A stretch of 64,000 nucleotides of DNA, taken from NCBI GenBank assembly GCA_903897925.1, contig CAIUDG010000080.1:62001-126000 (forward strand). The letters run 5' to 3'. The notes under the pieces are model-generated. The model was not told the DNA's origin. It saw nothing but the letters and a program-made list of their open reading frames with translations, and made no database searches. This DNA is from an uncultured beta proteobacterium (lineage in GTDB: Bacteria; Pseudomonadota; Gammaproteobacteria; Burkholderiales; Burkholderiaceae_C). The position numbers and the translations under genes were made by a program. Position 1 is the stretch's first letter. Each line of letters begins with the position of its first letter. Shown piece by piece: positions 26,741 through 36,595 of this stretch.

Positions 26741-27958
26741 ATGAGACCGCTAGAAACACTGCAGACCTGGTTCGACGACGTGCGCAGCTTGCGCTGGCGC
26801 GATGCCGCGCATACCCTGCGCGAGCGCTTTCGCGAGGACCGGCTCGGCCTGACGGCCAGCAGTCTGACCTTTACCACCACCATTGCGCTGGTGCCTTTCA
26901 TCACCGTGGCGCTGGCCATATTCACCGCCTTTCCGATGTTCGCCAAGTTCCAGGACGTGCTGCAGAAGTGGCTGATCCAGAGCCTGGTGCCAGACAATAT
27001 TGCACGCCAGGTGCTGGGCTATCTGAGCCAGTTTGCCGGCAAGGCCAGCAAGCTCGGCGCCGCCGGTCTGGCGGCACTGCTGGCCAGCGCGCTGGCGCTA
27101 GTGTTCACCATTGATCGCACGCTGAACAGCATCTGGCGGGTGCGCACCAAGCGGCCGTTCGGGCAGCGCGTGCTGATTTACTGGGCTGCCATCACGCTCG
27201 GGCCGCTGGTGCTGGGCGTCAGCCTGAGTGTGACGTCCTACGTGCTGTCGGCGTCCAGCGGTCTGGTCGGCGAGTTGCCGGGCGGCCTGCGGCTGCTGCT
27301 GGATGCCTTGCAATTTTTTCTGGTGGCGGGTGGCATGGCGGCGATGTTTCGCTATGTGCCCAATACCTATGTGCGCTGGGGCCACGCCTGGATGGGCGGT
27401 TTGCTGGTTTCGACCGGCATGGAAATCGCCAAAAAGCTGCTCGGTTTTTATCTGAGCAAGGTGCCGGCCTATTCGCTGGTTTACGGCGCGTTTGCCACGG
27501 TGCCGATTTTGCTGGTCTGGATCTACATGGCCTGGGTGATTGTGTTGCTGGGTGCCACGCTGACGGCGTACGTGCCGAGTCTGCTGGGCGGTATTCCGCG
27601 CCGCCGCTCGGGCCAGGGCTGGCAGTTTTTGCTGGCGCTCGAGCTGCTGCGCGCGCTCGATACGGCGGCGCGCGGCGCCGCCAAAGGCCAGACTATGGCG
27701 CAGCTGTGCGGCGCCATGCAGACTGACACGCAGCGGGTCGAGCCGGTGCTGGAGGTGCTGGTGGCGCTGGACTGGGTCGGCCAGCTCAATGAGGCCGATG
27801 GGCAAGGCGCGGGAGCCCGCTTTGTGCTGTTGGTCGATCCGGCCAGCACGCTGCTGGATCCTCTGGTGCAGCAGTTGCTGCTGCCGCGCACGCCGGTCAG
27901 CGAACAGCTCTGGGCCAATGGCCGCTGGGCCGCGGACCGCTTGCGCGACGTGCTGTAA
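26741..27958 (+). CDS. YihY/virulence factor BrkB family membrane protein
   Basis: 405-residue protein with the YihY (ribonuclease BN-like, PF03631) pattern: an amphipathic N-terminus, LTASSLTFTTTIALVPFITV (first TM), then about five further helices up to residue 280. A cytoplasmic C-terminal winged-helix-like region of about 120 residues follows (ALELLRALDTAARGAAKGQT...). Family members are often annotated as RNase BN, but the E. coli protein has been shown not to be RNase BN, so function is unknown. The ATG at 26741 matches relatives; an in-frame ATG at 26717 would overlap the DUF2069 start. Confidence 0.88.
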   Translation: MRPLETLQTWFDDVRSLRWRDAAHTLRERFREDRLGLTASSLTFTTTIALVPFITVALAIFTAFPMFAKFQDVLQKWLIQSLVPDNIARQVLGYLSQFAGKASKLGAAGLAALLASALALVFTIDRTLNSIWRVRTKRPFGQRVLIYWAAITLGPLVLGVSLSVTSYVLSASSGLVGELPGGLRLLLDALQFFLVAGGMAAMFRYVPNTYVRWGHAWMGGLLVSTGMEIAKKLLGFYLSKVPAYSLVYGAFATVPILLVWIYMAWVIVLLGATLTAYVPSLLGGIPRRRSGQGWQFLLALELLRALDTAARGAAKGQTMAQLCGAMQTDTQRVEPVLEVLVALDWVGQLNEADGQGAGARFVLLVDPASTLLDPLVQQLLLPRTPVSEQLWANGRWAADRLRDVL

Positions 27959-28012
27959 AACGGCGGCAAGCGCAGTGCGCCCGACGGTGTGCTGCGGGCT
28001 TTGCGCAGCGGC

Positions 28013-28825
28013 TCAGGCGTCTGCGCGCAGAAAATCCAGCAGCGCCTGCAGCAGTTGCTGCGGCGTTTCCGTCATCTGGTGGTGGCCGCCGGGCAGCTGC
28101 ACCACGCGGGCCTGGGCGGCACGCGCGAGCAGACCCTGGGCGGCTTTGGGCGGCGTCATCTGGTCGCTGCTGCCAATGGCAAACAGCACCGGGCATTGCA
28201 CCGCGGCCATGGCCTGTTCGCCATTGCGGTAGCGGTCACAGGCCAGAAAGCCGGTGTGAAACAGGTTGACCTGCGGGTTGCTGGCCAGCACGCGTTTGCC
28301 CAGCGCCATCGAGGCACCATAGATCCAGGTGCCCGGGCCGAGTGCCGACGGTGGTGGCGCCAGGGTCGAGCGCGAAAACACATTCACCATGGTCAGGGCT
28401 TTCAGCGGTTCGTGCAGCGAGGCTTCCAGCAGCGCCGGACTGACGCGCATCGGAAACGCTGTTCCGACCAGCACCAGCTGGCTGACCCGCGCGCCGGCGC
28501 GCGCCGCCGTTTCGAGTGCCACCAGGGAGCCAAAGCTGTGCCCGACCAGGGCGGCTTTTTGCACGCCGGCGGCGTCCATCAGCGCGATGATGAAGTCGGC
28601 GGCGTCTTCCACGCTGGCGGGCGGCTGGCCGGCACTGCGGCAGTGGCCGGGCAGGTCGATCGCCAGCACGTTCCAGCCGTGGTGCGCCAGGTAGCGGCTT
28701 TGCAAAATCCAGACGCTGTGGTCATTCAGTACGCCGTGGATGAAGACCACGGTGGGCTTGGCGGCGTCGAATGGCGTGCCGCCGGTGTAGCAATAGGTGG
28801 CGGCGCCTTGAACGGTCAGGAACAT
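28013..28825 (-). CDS. Alpha/beta hydrolase
   Basis: 270-residue alpha/beta-hydrolase fold protein. The oxyanion motif VVFIHGVLNDHSVW (about 27-40), nucleophile elbow VGHSFGSL with Ser97, acid motif GSSDQMTPP (Asp about residue 217) and catalytic His in PGGHHQMTETP (about 248) complete the triad. No signal peptide is present, so it is cytoplasmic. The substrate is unknown. It starts 5 bp after the stop of the O-acetylhomoserine sulfhydrylase gene, forming a two-gene unit; relatives in this position could act as homoserine-ester hydrolases, but nothing in the sequence shows this. Confidence 0.88.
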   Translation of the reverse strand: MFLTVQGAATYCYTGGTPFDAAKPTVVFIHGVLNDHSVWILQSRYLAHHGWNVLAIDLPGHCRSAGQPPASVEDAADFIIALMDAAGVQKAALVGHSFGSLVALETAARAGARVSQLVLVGTAFPMRVSPALLEASLHEPLKALTMVNVFSRSTLAPPPSALGPGTWIYGASMALGKRVLASNPQVNLFHTGFLACDRYRNGEQAMAAVQCPVLFAIGSSDQMTPPKAAQGLLARAAQARVVQLPGGHHQMTETPQQLLQALLDFLRADA

Positions 28826-28830
28826 GGTGT

Positions 28831-30129
28831 TTACTCCGCGGCTTTTTGTGCCGCCTTGAGGGCGCGTTGCAGATCGTCGATCAGATCGGCCGGGTCTTCC
28901 AGTCCGATCGACAGCCGGATCGTGCCCTGGCTGATGCCGGCCTGCGCCAGCGCTGCGTTGTCCATCCGGAAGTGGGTGGTGCTGGCCGGGTGGATCACCA
29001 GGCTGCGGCAGTCGCCGACATTGGCCAGATGGCTGAATACGCGCAAGGCCTCGACAAAGGCCTGGCCCTGTTTGCGGGAGCCGCGCAGGTCGAAGCTGAA
29101 CACCGAGCCCGCGCCCTTGGGCAGCAGGCGTTGCGCCAGCGCGTGGCTGGCATGGCTTGGCAGCAGCGGATGGCCGACGCGCGCCACCAGCGGCTGAGCT
29201 GCCAGAAATTCCACCACCTGGGCGGTGTTGCGCATGTGCCGCTCCATGCGCAGCGACAGGGTTTCAATGCCTTGCAGCACCAGCCAGGCCGAGTGCGGGC
29301 TGAGGCAGGCGCCGAAGTCGCGCAGACCTTCGCGGCGCGCGCGCAGCAAGAACGCGCCGACCGTCGATTCTTCCGTGAACACCATGTCGTGAAAGCCGGG
29401 GTAGGCGGCACTGAGTTCGGGAAACTTGCCGCTGCGGTCCCAGTCGAAACTGCCGCCATCGACCACCACCCCGGCGATGACGGTGCCGTGGCCGCTGAGA
29501 AATTTGGTCGCCGAGTGGTAGACCAGATCGGCGCCCTGGCTCAGGGGTTGCACCAGCCAGGGTGAGGTCAGCGTCGAGTCCACCAGCAGCGGCACGCCGG
29601 CGGCGTGGGCGATCTCGGCCACGGCCGGCGTGTCGAGTACATCGAGCCCGGGGTTGCCGACGGTTTCACCAAACAGCAGCCGGGTGTTGGGGCGAATCGC
29701 CTGGCGCCAGGCGTCCAGGTCACCGGGCGCGACAAAGGTGGTGTCGATGCCGAAGCGGCGCAGGGTGTAGTGCAGCAGGTTGTGCGAGCCGCCATAGAGC
29801 GCGGCGGAGGCGACGATGTGGCCGCCAGCCCCCATCAGGGTGGCCACGCAGAGGTGCAGTGCGGCCTGGCCGCTGGCGCTGGAAATTGCGCCAATACCGC
29901 CTTCGAGTGCGGCCACACGCTGCTCCAGCACGGCGTTGGTCGGGTTGCTGATCCGCGAATAGACATGGCCGGCGCGTTCCTGGTTGAACAACGCGGCGGC
30001 GTGGTCGCTGGATTCGAAGACGAAGGAAGTCGTCAGATGGATTGGCACTGCGCGGGCGCCACTGCTGTCGGGTGCGGCGCCCGCGTGCAAGGCCAGCGTG
30101 TCAAATCCGGGGTCGGCGTAACCTGCCAT
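28831..30129 (-). CDS. O-acetylhomoserine aminocarboxypropyltransferase / sulfhydrylase
   Basis: PLP-dependent Cys/Met-metabolism enzyme of 432 residues. It follows the MetY subgroup in length and in its opening GFDTLALHAGAAPDSSGARAVPIH. Visible motifs are YSRISNPTNAVLEQR, the PLP-stacking tyrosine region SAALYGGSHNLL, VDSTLTSPWL, and the PLP-binding lysine at residue 209 in YHSATKFLSGHG. It likely makes homocysteine from O-acetylhomoserine and sulfide in direct sulfhydrylation. A related activity on O-succinylhomoserine (MetZ) is less likely given the roughly 430-residue length. It is divergent from the CBS-domain gene. Confidence 0.9.
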   Translation of the reverse strand: MAGYADPGFDTLALHAGAAPDSSGARAVPIHLTTSFVFESSDHAAALFNQERAGHVYSRISNPTNAVLEQRVAALEGGIGAISSASGQAALHLCVATLMGAGGHIVASAALYGGSHNLLHYTLRRFGIDTTFVAPGDLDAWRQAIRPNTRLLFGETVGNPGLDVLDTPAVAEIAHAAGVPLLVDSTLTSPWLVQPLSQGADLVYHSATKFLSGHGTVIAGVVVDGGSFDWDRSGKFPELSAAYPGFHDMVFTEESTVGAFLLRARREGLRDFGACLSPHSAWLVLQGIETLSLRMERHMRNTAQVVEFLAAQPLVARVGHPLLPSHASHALAQRLLPKGAGSVFSFDLRGSRKQGQAFVEALRVFSHLANVGDCRSLVIHPASTTHFRMDNAALAQAGISQGTIRLSIGLEDPADLIDDLQRALKAAQKAAE

Positions 30130-30232
30130 GGGTAATCTCCTGCGTTCAGCGTCTCAAATCACACGGTTGGGTGGGGATTGTGGGCTATTATTTGCGCTCC
30201 ACTATGCAATCCTGGTGTCACGAGGAAAAACT

Positions 30233-30700
30233 ATGAAAGTCAGCGACATTCTGCGCGTGAAAGGCAGCACGCTCTATACCACCAATCCCGATGAAGCCCT
30301 GAGCCAGGCGCTGGACCTGATGGCGGAAAAAGACATTGGTTCGCTGGTCGTAATGGAGCATGGTGATCTGGTTGGTATGCTGACTTTCCGGGAAGTGATC
30401 CAGACCATTGTCAGCAATGGCGGCAGCATTGGTTCGACTTCGGTGCGCCGGGCCATGGACGATGCGCCGCTTACCTGCACCATGGCCACCGACATGGACG
30501 AAGTGCGGCGCATGATGCTGGACCGCCATGCCCGCTATATGCCGGTCATGGACGGCGGCATGCTGATGGGCGTGATCAGCTTCTACGACGTGGCCCGTGC
30601 CGTGGTGGATAGCCAGAATTTTGAAAACAAGATGCTCAAGGCCTATATCCGCGATTGGCCCGAAGGCGACGAATCGACTGAACCCGGCGCCTCCATCTAG
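30233..30700 (+). CDS. CBS-pair domain protein
   Basis: 155-residue stand-alone protein with two CBS motifs (about residues 8-65 and 75-130). CBS pairs bind adenine nucleotides or related ligands as regulatory modules. Features include DIGSLVVMEHGDLVGMLTFRE in the first repeat and HARYMPVMDGGMLMGVISF in the second. The start at 30233 (MKVSDILRVKG) is supported by a GAGGAAAA ribosome site. The partner protein is unknown. It is divergent from the metY-type gene with a 103-bp intergenic region. Confidence 0.9.
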   Translation: MKVSDILRVKGSTLYTTNPDEALSQALDLMAEKDIGSLVVMEHGDLVGMLTFREVIQTIVSNGGSIGSTSVRRAMDDAPLTCTMATDMDEVRRMMLDRHARYMPVMDGGMLMGVISFYDVARAVVDSQNFENKMLKAYIRDWPEGDESTEPGASI

Positions 30701-30837
30701 GCGCTAGCGGCACCGGTTCCACCCCCGTACCGGCCGGCGCGGGGCGGGTTTCCAGGCCCCATCTGTTCCCATCTGCGCAAAGTTTGCAACAGGGCGGGGG
30801 CCGGCGCGACATAGTGACTTCCTGGAAAGGAGCCGCC

Positions 30838-32163
30838 ATGCGCGCAACCCATCACAGACTGCCCCGTGTTGTGCTTTTCATTGTTTGCTGGGCACTGGCC
30901 GCCACTGCCGGCGCGCAGGACTTTCGGGGCTATACGCTGAAAGTCAAGCTGATCGACGAAGGCCTGCTGGACCAGCTCTATGCGACAGTCATTCCGGCAT
31001 GGGAGAAGCGCACCGGTGCCAAGGTCAAAATTCTGGCCAAGAATGAAATCGTGCGCATGGTCGATGACATCAAGCACGACATGCAGCAGCGCTCGGTGGA
31101 TTTTTGTCTTGCTTCCAACCACACCAGTTTCAACGCCCAGTTCGACAACCTGTACCGCGACCTGAACGAGTTGCTGCCGGCCAGCTATCTGGTGCATTTT
31201 GATCCGCATGTGCTGAGCCTGTCCAAAGTCGACGGCAAGCTGTTGCAGCTGCCGCATTACTCCGACATCAGCCAGGTGTTCTACAACAAGGCCCTGTATG
31301 CCTCGCCGGGCAACCAGAGCGCCTACAAGGCGCGTTTTCACAAGGTGCTGGCACCGCCGCTGAGCTGGGCCGAGTATGCCCGGCAAGCGCGCTTTTTCAG
31401 CCATGCCCCGGACTTGTACGGCACCCTGTTTCCCGCGAAGAGCGAGCCGCTGACGGGGCGGTTTTACGAAATGCTGATTGCCGAGGGCGGCCAGTTGCTG
31501 GACAAGAAATGGCGGCCAGCGTTCAATTCGCCGGCCGGTTTGCGGGCACTGAATTTTTTTGTCGATCTGTACCGTGCCGGGGCGGTGCCGGAAAACGTGT
31601 CCAACATGGGCTGGAACGACCTCGGGCAGGGGTTTGCCAGCGGTCATGTGGCGCTGACGCTGGACTGGAGTGGCTGGGCGCGCTACTACAACGATCCGAA
31701 AACCTCGCGCATTGACGGGCAGGTCGGCATCTTGCGCGCGCCCAAGGGCGCAGGTGGAAAACGCACCGGCTGGTCCGGCTCGCACACCTTTTCGATCACC
31801 AAAAGCTGTGACAACCCCGCCGCAGCGGCCGACTTTCTGATGGCACTGACGAGCCTGGATGCGCAGTTGCTCGAGGCGCGCCAGGGCAAGTTGGTGGCAC
31901 GCACCGACGCGGCGGCGATTGCACTGGACGAATTCCGGCGCAGTGGTGACAGCTACATGGTGGAGGTCATGGGCACCTTTTCGGCGGCCCTGGCCGAGGA
32001 CGCGTTCACACCACCGCTGACACCGGAATGGCTGGCCCTGTCCGACGCACTCTGGCCGCAGTTGCAGAAGGCCATTTTGGGCCAGATTTCACCGCGCGCG
32101 GCGCTGCAGCAGGCGCAAATCGATGTGCAGGCACTGATGCGTGACGCCGGGCGGCTGCGTTAG
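30838..32163 (+). CDS. Periplasmic solute-binding protein, orphan, adjacent to sensor kinase
   Basis: 441-residue exported binding protein of the ABC-type sugar/iron-binding class (SBP_bac_1/8 type). The signal peptide ends near ATAGAQ (residue about 24). The body shows YDISQ-like YSDISQVFYNKALY and FASGHVALTLDWSGWARYY, typical of the hinge and ligand cleft. A strong AAAGGAG site (30826-30832) sets the ATG at 30838. No permease or ATPase gene is nearby; the next gene 61 bp downstream encodes a large hybrid kinase. A role as the ligand-sensing partner of that kinase is therefore plausible (inference), though it could also feed a distant transporter. Confidence 0.85.
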   Translation: MRATHHRLPRVVLFIVCWALAATAGAQDFRGYTLKVKLIDEGLLDQLYATVIPAWEKRTGAKVKILAKNEIVRMVDDIKHDMQQRSVDFCLASNHTSFNAQFDNLYRDLNELLPASYLVHFDPHVLSLSKVDGKLLQLPHYSDISQVFYNKALYASPGNQSAYKARFHKVLAPPLSWAEYARQARFFSHAPDLYGTLFPAKSEPLTGRFYEMLIAEGGQLLDKKWRPAFNSPAGLRALNFFVDLYRAGAVPENVSNMGWNDLGQGFASGHVALTLDWSGWARYYNDPKTSRIDGQVGILRAPKGAGGKRTGWSGSHTFSITKSCDNPAAAADFLMALTSLDAQLLEARQGKLVARTDAAAIALDEFRRSGDSYMVEVMGTFSAALAEDAFTPPLTPEWLALSDALWPQLQKAILGQISPRAALQQAQIDVQALMRDAGRLR

Positions 32164-32224
32164 GGCTGGCGCCGCGGCTCGGCGTATCGGCAAATTGGCG
32201 CGTTAAACCGAACGGGGGAACATT

Positions 32225-35200
32225 TTGTACCAATGGTTGCGTTCGATCCGGCTGTCATTTCGCATGCTGTTTGGCTTTGTCGGACTGGTGGCTATATTGG
32301 CCTTGCTGGGCTGGTGGTCGCTGCGCTCGCTGGCACAGATTGCGGTCAACGGGCCGGTGTACCAGCGCATTGTGTCGGGCTTGCAGCTCAAGGCCGACCT
32401 GCTGCCGCCGACCCTGTTTATTGTGGAATCCCACCTGGCGTGTCTGGACCTGGCGGCGACCCAGGACAGCAATGAGCAAGACCGCATCATTGCCCGCCTG
32501 TCGGTGTTGCGCAGCGAGTATTACCGGGCGCATATCTACTGGTCGGGCAAGCAGCTCGATGCGCGCATTGCCCATTTGCTGCTGGACCATTCCTACCAGT
32601 CTGCACTGCACTTTTATGAGGTCGCCTACCGGGACCTGATTCCGGCGGCACGTGCCCACCGGCTGGCTGCGGTGGCGGCGCAGATGCGGATTTTGAAACA
32701 CCATTTTGAGGAACATCGCCGTTTCGTTGATCAGGCTGCGCTGATCAGTACCGAGATGGAGCACGAGGACAAAAAGTGGAGCGCCTTGCGCATCCACGCG
32801 GTGGCGGTGGATATGGCCAGCGCGGTCGCGCTGGCGGCGCTTTTCATATTGATTCTGGGCGTTCTGGTGCACAGCACCATCGTGCGCCCGCTGCACCACG
32901 CGCTGGGCATTGCCCAGCAGATTTCGGCCGGTAATTTCGACGTTGGCGAGCCGGAGCATTTCAGTGACGAGCCGGGCCAGTTGCTGAGCGCGCTGACGAC
33001 CATGTGCGCCAGCCTGCGTGCCATGATCGCCCAGCTGGAACGTGCCAACCACATCAATGACCAGGCGATGGACGTGTCCAAGGCCGGAACCTGGACCATG
33101 GACCTGCGCGACGCCACCCTGGTGTCGTGTTTGTCCGCGCGTGCCCAGGCGATTCTGGGCGAGCCGGCGCGTGCCGACAATCGCTATGACTGGCAGTACC
33201 TGGAGGGCAACCGGGTCGCCTCGGGCGAGGTGCTGGCGGCGGCGGCACTCGAGCCGGCGCTGCTGGCGCTGCGGCACGGTCAGGCAGCGGAGCTGGACGT
33301 GGTGTATGCCTACCGGCGCCCGCTCGACGGGCAGGTGATCTGGGTCCATTCGGCGGGCCGGGTCGAATACGACGCCCAGGGCCGGCCGGCACAGGTCTAC
33401 GGCATGATCATTGACGTGACGGCCGCCAAGCGGACCGAGGCGGCCCTGCAGCGGGCGCATTTGTTGTCGCGCACGGCCTTTGAAATGGCCAAGGCCGGGG
33501 CCTGGCAGATCGATGTGCTGAACTGTCCGCAGCGGCGCCAGCTGTCGGGTGATGCGGCGCGCCTGTACGGCTTGAGCGACAGTGCCACGCAGCTGTCGGA
33601 CGCGGTCTGGCATGGGCGCACCAGCGGCGTCGATATTTTGAGTGGGCTGGCACCGCGGGCCGTGTTTGCGCAGGCGCTGCGCCAGCGCGTCGCCAGTTAC
33701 GAGGCGGTGTATGCGTTCCGGCGTCCGCTCGACGAAGTGGTGGTCTGGCTGCATGACCGCGGTTTGCTGCGCTACAACGATGCCGGCGATGCGGTGGAGA
33801 TTACCGGCGTGGTGATGGACGTGACCCAGACCCAGCACATCCAGGAGGCCCTGCGGCGCTCCAATGGCGTGCTGGAGCAGGCGCTGCACCTGGCGCGCGC
33901 CGCAACCTGGAGCAAGAACTGCTTGCAGGCGTTTGACGGCATCTGCCTGTCCGAGCGTGCCATGCGCCTGCTCGGCTTTTACCCGCGTGCCAATGGCTTG
34001 GTGGCGCTGGACGAGTGGCAGCAGCAGATCGCGCGCGCCAGCGACGCCGACAAGGCGGCCGCGGTGTTGCAACAATTGCAGGCGGTGCTGCAGGGCAGCT
34101 CGCAGCGCATCGATACCCGCTATCCGCTGGCGCGCCAGGTTGATGGCGCGGTGATGTGGATTCAGGATATTGCCGATGCGGTACTGGATGGCGAGGGCCA
34201 GCTGGTGGCGATCCATGGGGTGCTGCGCGACGTTACGCGTGAACGCCAGGCTGAAGAGGCGATTCTGGCGGCGATGGAGGAGGCCGAGGCGGCGTCACGC
34301 GCCAAAGGCGACTTCCTGGCCAACATGAGCCACGAGATTCGCACGCCGATGAACGCCATCATCGGACTCTCCGGCCTGGCCCTGAAGCACGAGATGCCGC
34401 AGCGCATCCAGGACTATTTGCTGAAAATCCGGAACAGCGGCGAGCACCTGCTGGGCATCATCAACGACATTCTGGACTTTTCCAAAATCGAGTCGGGCAA
34501 GGTCGAACTTGAGGCGATTCCGTTTGAGTTGAATTCGGTGCTGGACAAGGTGGTAAACCTGCTGGGCGACAAAGTCCAGGGCAAGGGGCTGGAGATGGTC
34601 TGCAGCATGGCGCCGGAGTTGCCCCGGGTGCTAATTGGCGACCCATTGCGCATCGGTCAAATCTTTATCAACTATGTCAGCAACGCCATCAAATTCACCG
34701 AAACCGGCGAGGTGCGCCTGGGCGTTGCGCTGGAGGAAGCCGACGCCGATTCGGTGCTGATCCGCTTTACCGTGGCGGACACCGGCATTGGCATGACCGA
34801 GGTGCAGATGGAACGCCTGTTCAAGAGCTTTGAGCAGGGCGACACCTCTATCACGCGCCAGTATGGCGGTACCGGCCTGGGGCTGGCGATTTGCAAGCGG
34901 CTGGCCATGCTGATGGGCGGCAATGTCGGCGTTGAAAGCGTGTATGGCGCGGGCTCCACGTTTTGGTTCAGTGCGCGGCTGGGCATCGGCTCGCGCGAAA
35001 AACGGGTGTCGCGGCTGGACATTGGCCTGTATGGCCGCAAGGTGCTGGTGGTGGACGACAACGCCGCGGCAGCCACGGTGCTGAGCGCCAACCTGGTGGA
35101 GCTGGGTTTCATGGTGCAGTCGGTGGGTGGCGGAGTCGCCGCGCTACAGCTGCTGCAACAGGCCGCCGCCGCCGGTACGCCATTTGATCTGTTGCTGATC

Positions 35201-36586
35201 GACTGGGTGATGCCCGGCATGGACGGCCTGGAAACGGTACGCCAGCTGCAGGCTTTGCCGCTTGCGCCCGCGCCGCTGGTGTTGCTGCTCAGTGCGCACC
35301 GGCCGGGCGAATTGCTGGCCCAGGCCGAGCAGGTGGGGGTGCGTTATGTGTTGTCCAAACCGGTGAACAGTTCCGAATTGATCGACACCCTGATGCAGAT
35401 GCTGGGCCTGGAACAGCCCGGCGCCAGGCTGCCGGATACGCCGCGGCGCAGCAGCAAGGAACTGGAATTGCAGGCCTTGGCCGGCGCGCGCATTTTGCTG
35501 GTGGAGGACAACGACATCAACCAGCAGGTGGCCTGCGAATTGTTGCGCGGGGTGGGCATGGACATTGAGGTGGCGGACAACGGTCAGCGTGCGCTGCAGA
35601 GTGTGGCGGCGAGTTTTGCGCAGCATCTGGGCTTTGACCTGGTGTTGATGGATATCCAGATGCCGGTGCTGGACGGTATCAGTGCCACGCGCTTGCTGCG
35701 CGAGACTTATAGCAGCCAGGCCTTGCCGGTGGTGGCCATGACCGCGAATGTGATGCAGGCAGACCGCGAGCGTTGCCTGGAAGCGGGCATGAATGGCTTT
35801 GTCAGCAAGCCGATCAATCCGGAAGATTTGTGGTCTGTGTTGCTGCAATGGATCAGGCCGCGCCCCGGGCTTGGCCCGGTTGCGCCAGCGTCCGTGCCGG
35901 CACTGGCGCCCCCAGCCGCCGGCACGCTGGCGCCGGCCGAGGCGAAGCAGCGCGCGCTGCAGCGGCTGGCGCCGTTGCGCCAGTGCGCTGTGCTGGACTT
36001 GGACTACGGATTGCGCCTGACTTCCAGCAACCCGCTGCTGTATTGGCAGTTGTTGCAGCGCTTTCTGGCGACCCAGGCCGACGCCAGCCAGGCCATTGCA
36101 GCGGCCCTGGAGCGCGGCGAGCGCGGCACCGCCGAGCGCCTGGCGCACACCTTGAAAGGGGTCTGCGGCACCCTGGGTGAACGCGCCGTGGCGCAGTGTG
36201 CTGACCAGCTTGAGCACCATTTGCGCTTTGGTGGCCCGGCGCCGGAGTTGCAGGCGGCGCAGGAGGCTTTGCAAACGCGCCTGTGCGCACTGGTGGCGGC
36301 GCTGCAGGCGCTGCCCGGTTTGCTGCCGCTGGCGCCGCTGGCGCCAGCGGCAGCCGCCGTGCTGGACGACGCGCAACGGGCGGCGGCGCTGCGGCTGTTG
36401 CAAAGCCTGCGCCAGCTGCTGCAGGACGACGACGCGCAGGCGCAGGCGCTGTGGCAGGCACAGTCGGAGCTGCTCTGGCCGCTGCTGCCGCAACCCGAGG
36501 CACTGACGGCCGCCATCAACGAGTTTGAATTTGCGCGCGCACTGCATTTGCTGCCACCGGACGAAGAGGCGCCGGCTCGGGGATAA
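32225..36586 (+). CDS. Hybrid sensor histidine kinase with three PAS, two receivers and Hpt
   Basis: 1453-residue membrane kinase. Order: TM1 (about 13-33), a roughly 160-residue periplasmic helical sensor, TM2 (about 194-217), HAMP (217-270), three PAS/PAC units (about 280-670), HisKA with SHEIRTPMNA (His703), HATPase (N-box, G1, GTGLGLAIC), a first receiver (Asp993, IDWVMPGMDG), a second receiver (Asp1143, MDIQMPVLDG) and a C-terminal Hpt with His1308 in AHTLKGVCG. All phospho-relay residues are intact. The start is TTG at 32225, chosen because a GGGGGAA site lies 5 bp upstream and the next in-frame ATG would remove part of TM1. It follows an orphan binding-protein gene and ends 9 bp before aroC. 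No cognate response regulator is adjacent. Confidence 0.92.
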   Translation: MYQWLRSIRLSFRMLFGFVGLVAILALLGWWSLRSLAQIAVNGPVYQRIVSGLQLKADLLPPTLFIVESHLACLDLAATQDSNEQDRIIARLSVLRSEYYRAHIYWSGKQLDARIAHLLLDHSYQSALHFYEVAYRDLIPAARAHRLAAVAAQMRILKHHFEEHRRFVDQAALISTEMEHEDKKWSALRIHAVAVDMASAVALAALFILILGVLVHSTIVRPLHHALGIAQQISAGNFDVGEPEHFSDEPGQLLSALTTMCASLRAMIAQLERANHINDQAMDVSKAGTWTMDLRDATLVSCLSARAQAILGEPARADNRYDWQYLEGNRVASGEVLAAAALEPALLALRHGQAAELDVVYAYRRPLDGQVIWVHSAGRVEYDAQGRPAQVYGMIIDVTAAKRTEAALQRAHLLSRTAFEMAKAGAWQIDVLNCPQRRQLSGDAARLYGLSDSATQLSDAVWHGRTSGVDILSGLAPRAVFAQALRQRVASYEAVYAFRRPLDEVVVWLHDRGLLRYNDAGDAVEITGVVMDVTQTQHIQEALRRSNGVLEQALHLARAATWSKNCLQAFDGICLSERAMRLLGFYPRANGLVALDEWQQQIARASDADKAAAVLQQLQAVLQGSSQRIDTRYPLARQVDGAVMWIQDIADAVLDGEGQLVAIHGVLRDVTRERQAEEAILAAMEEAEAASRAKGDFLANMSHEIRTPMNAIIGLSGLALKHEMPQRIQDYLLKIRNSGEHLLGIINDILDFSKIESGKVELEAIPFELNSVLDKVVNLLGDKVQGKGLEMVCSMAPELPRVLIGDPLRIGQIFINYVSNAIKFTETGEVRLGVALEEADADSVLIRFTVADTGIGMTEVQMERLFKSFEQGDTSITRQYGGTGLGLAICKRLAMLMGGNVGVESVYGAGSTFWFSARLGIGSREKRVSRLDIGLYGRKVLVVDDNAAAATVLSANLVELGFMVQSVGGGVAALQLLQQAAAAGTPFDLLLIDWVMPGMDGLETVRQLQALPLAPAPLVLLLSAHRPGELLAQAEQVGVRYVLSKPVNSSELIDTLMQMLGLEQPGARLPDTPRRSSKELELQALAGARILLVEDNDINQQVACELLRGVGMDIEVADNGQRALQSVAASFAQHLGFDLVLMDIQMPVLDGISATRLLRETYSSQALPVVAMTANVMQADRERCLEAGMNGFVSKPINPEDLWSVLLQWIRPRPGLGPVAPASVPALAPPAAGTLAPAEAKQRALQRLAPLRQCAVLDLDYGLRLTSSNPLLYWQLLQRFLATQADASQAIAAALERGERGTAERLAHTLKGVCGTLGERAVAQCADQLEHHLRFGGPAPELQAAQEALQTRLCALVAALQALPGLLPLAPLAPAAAAVLDDAQRAAALRLLQSLRQLLQDDDAQAQALWQAQSELLWPLLPQPEALTAAINEFEFARALHLLPPDEEAPARG

Positions 36587-36595
36587 TCGGGCCCC

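Noticed and set aside
30838-32163. Reading the binding protein as part of a complete ABC importer
   Set aside because: No permease or ATPase genes occur in the neighbourhood.
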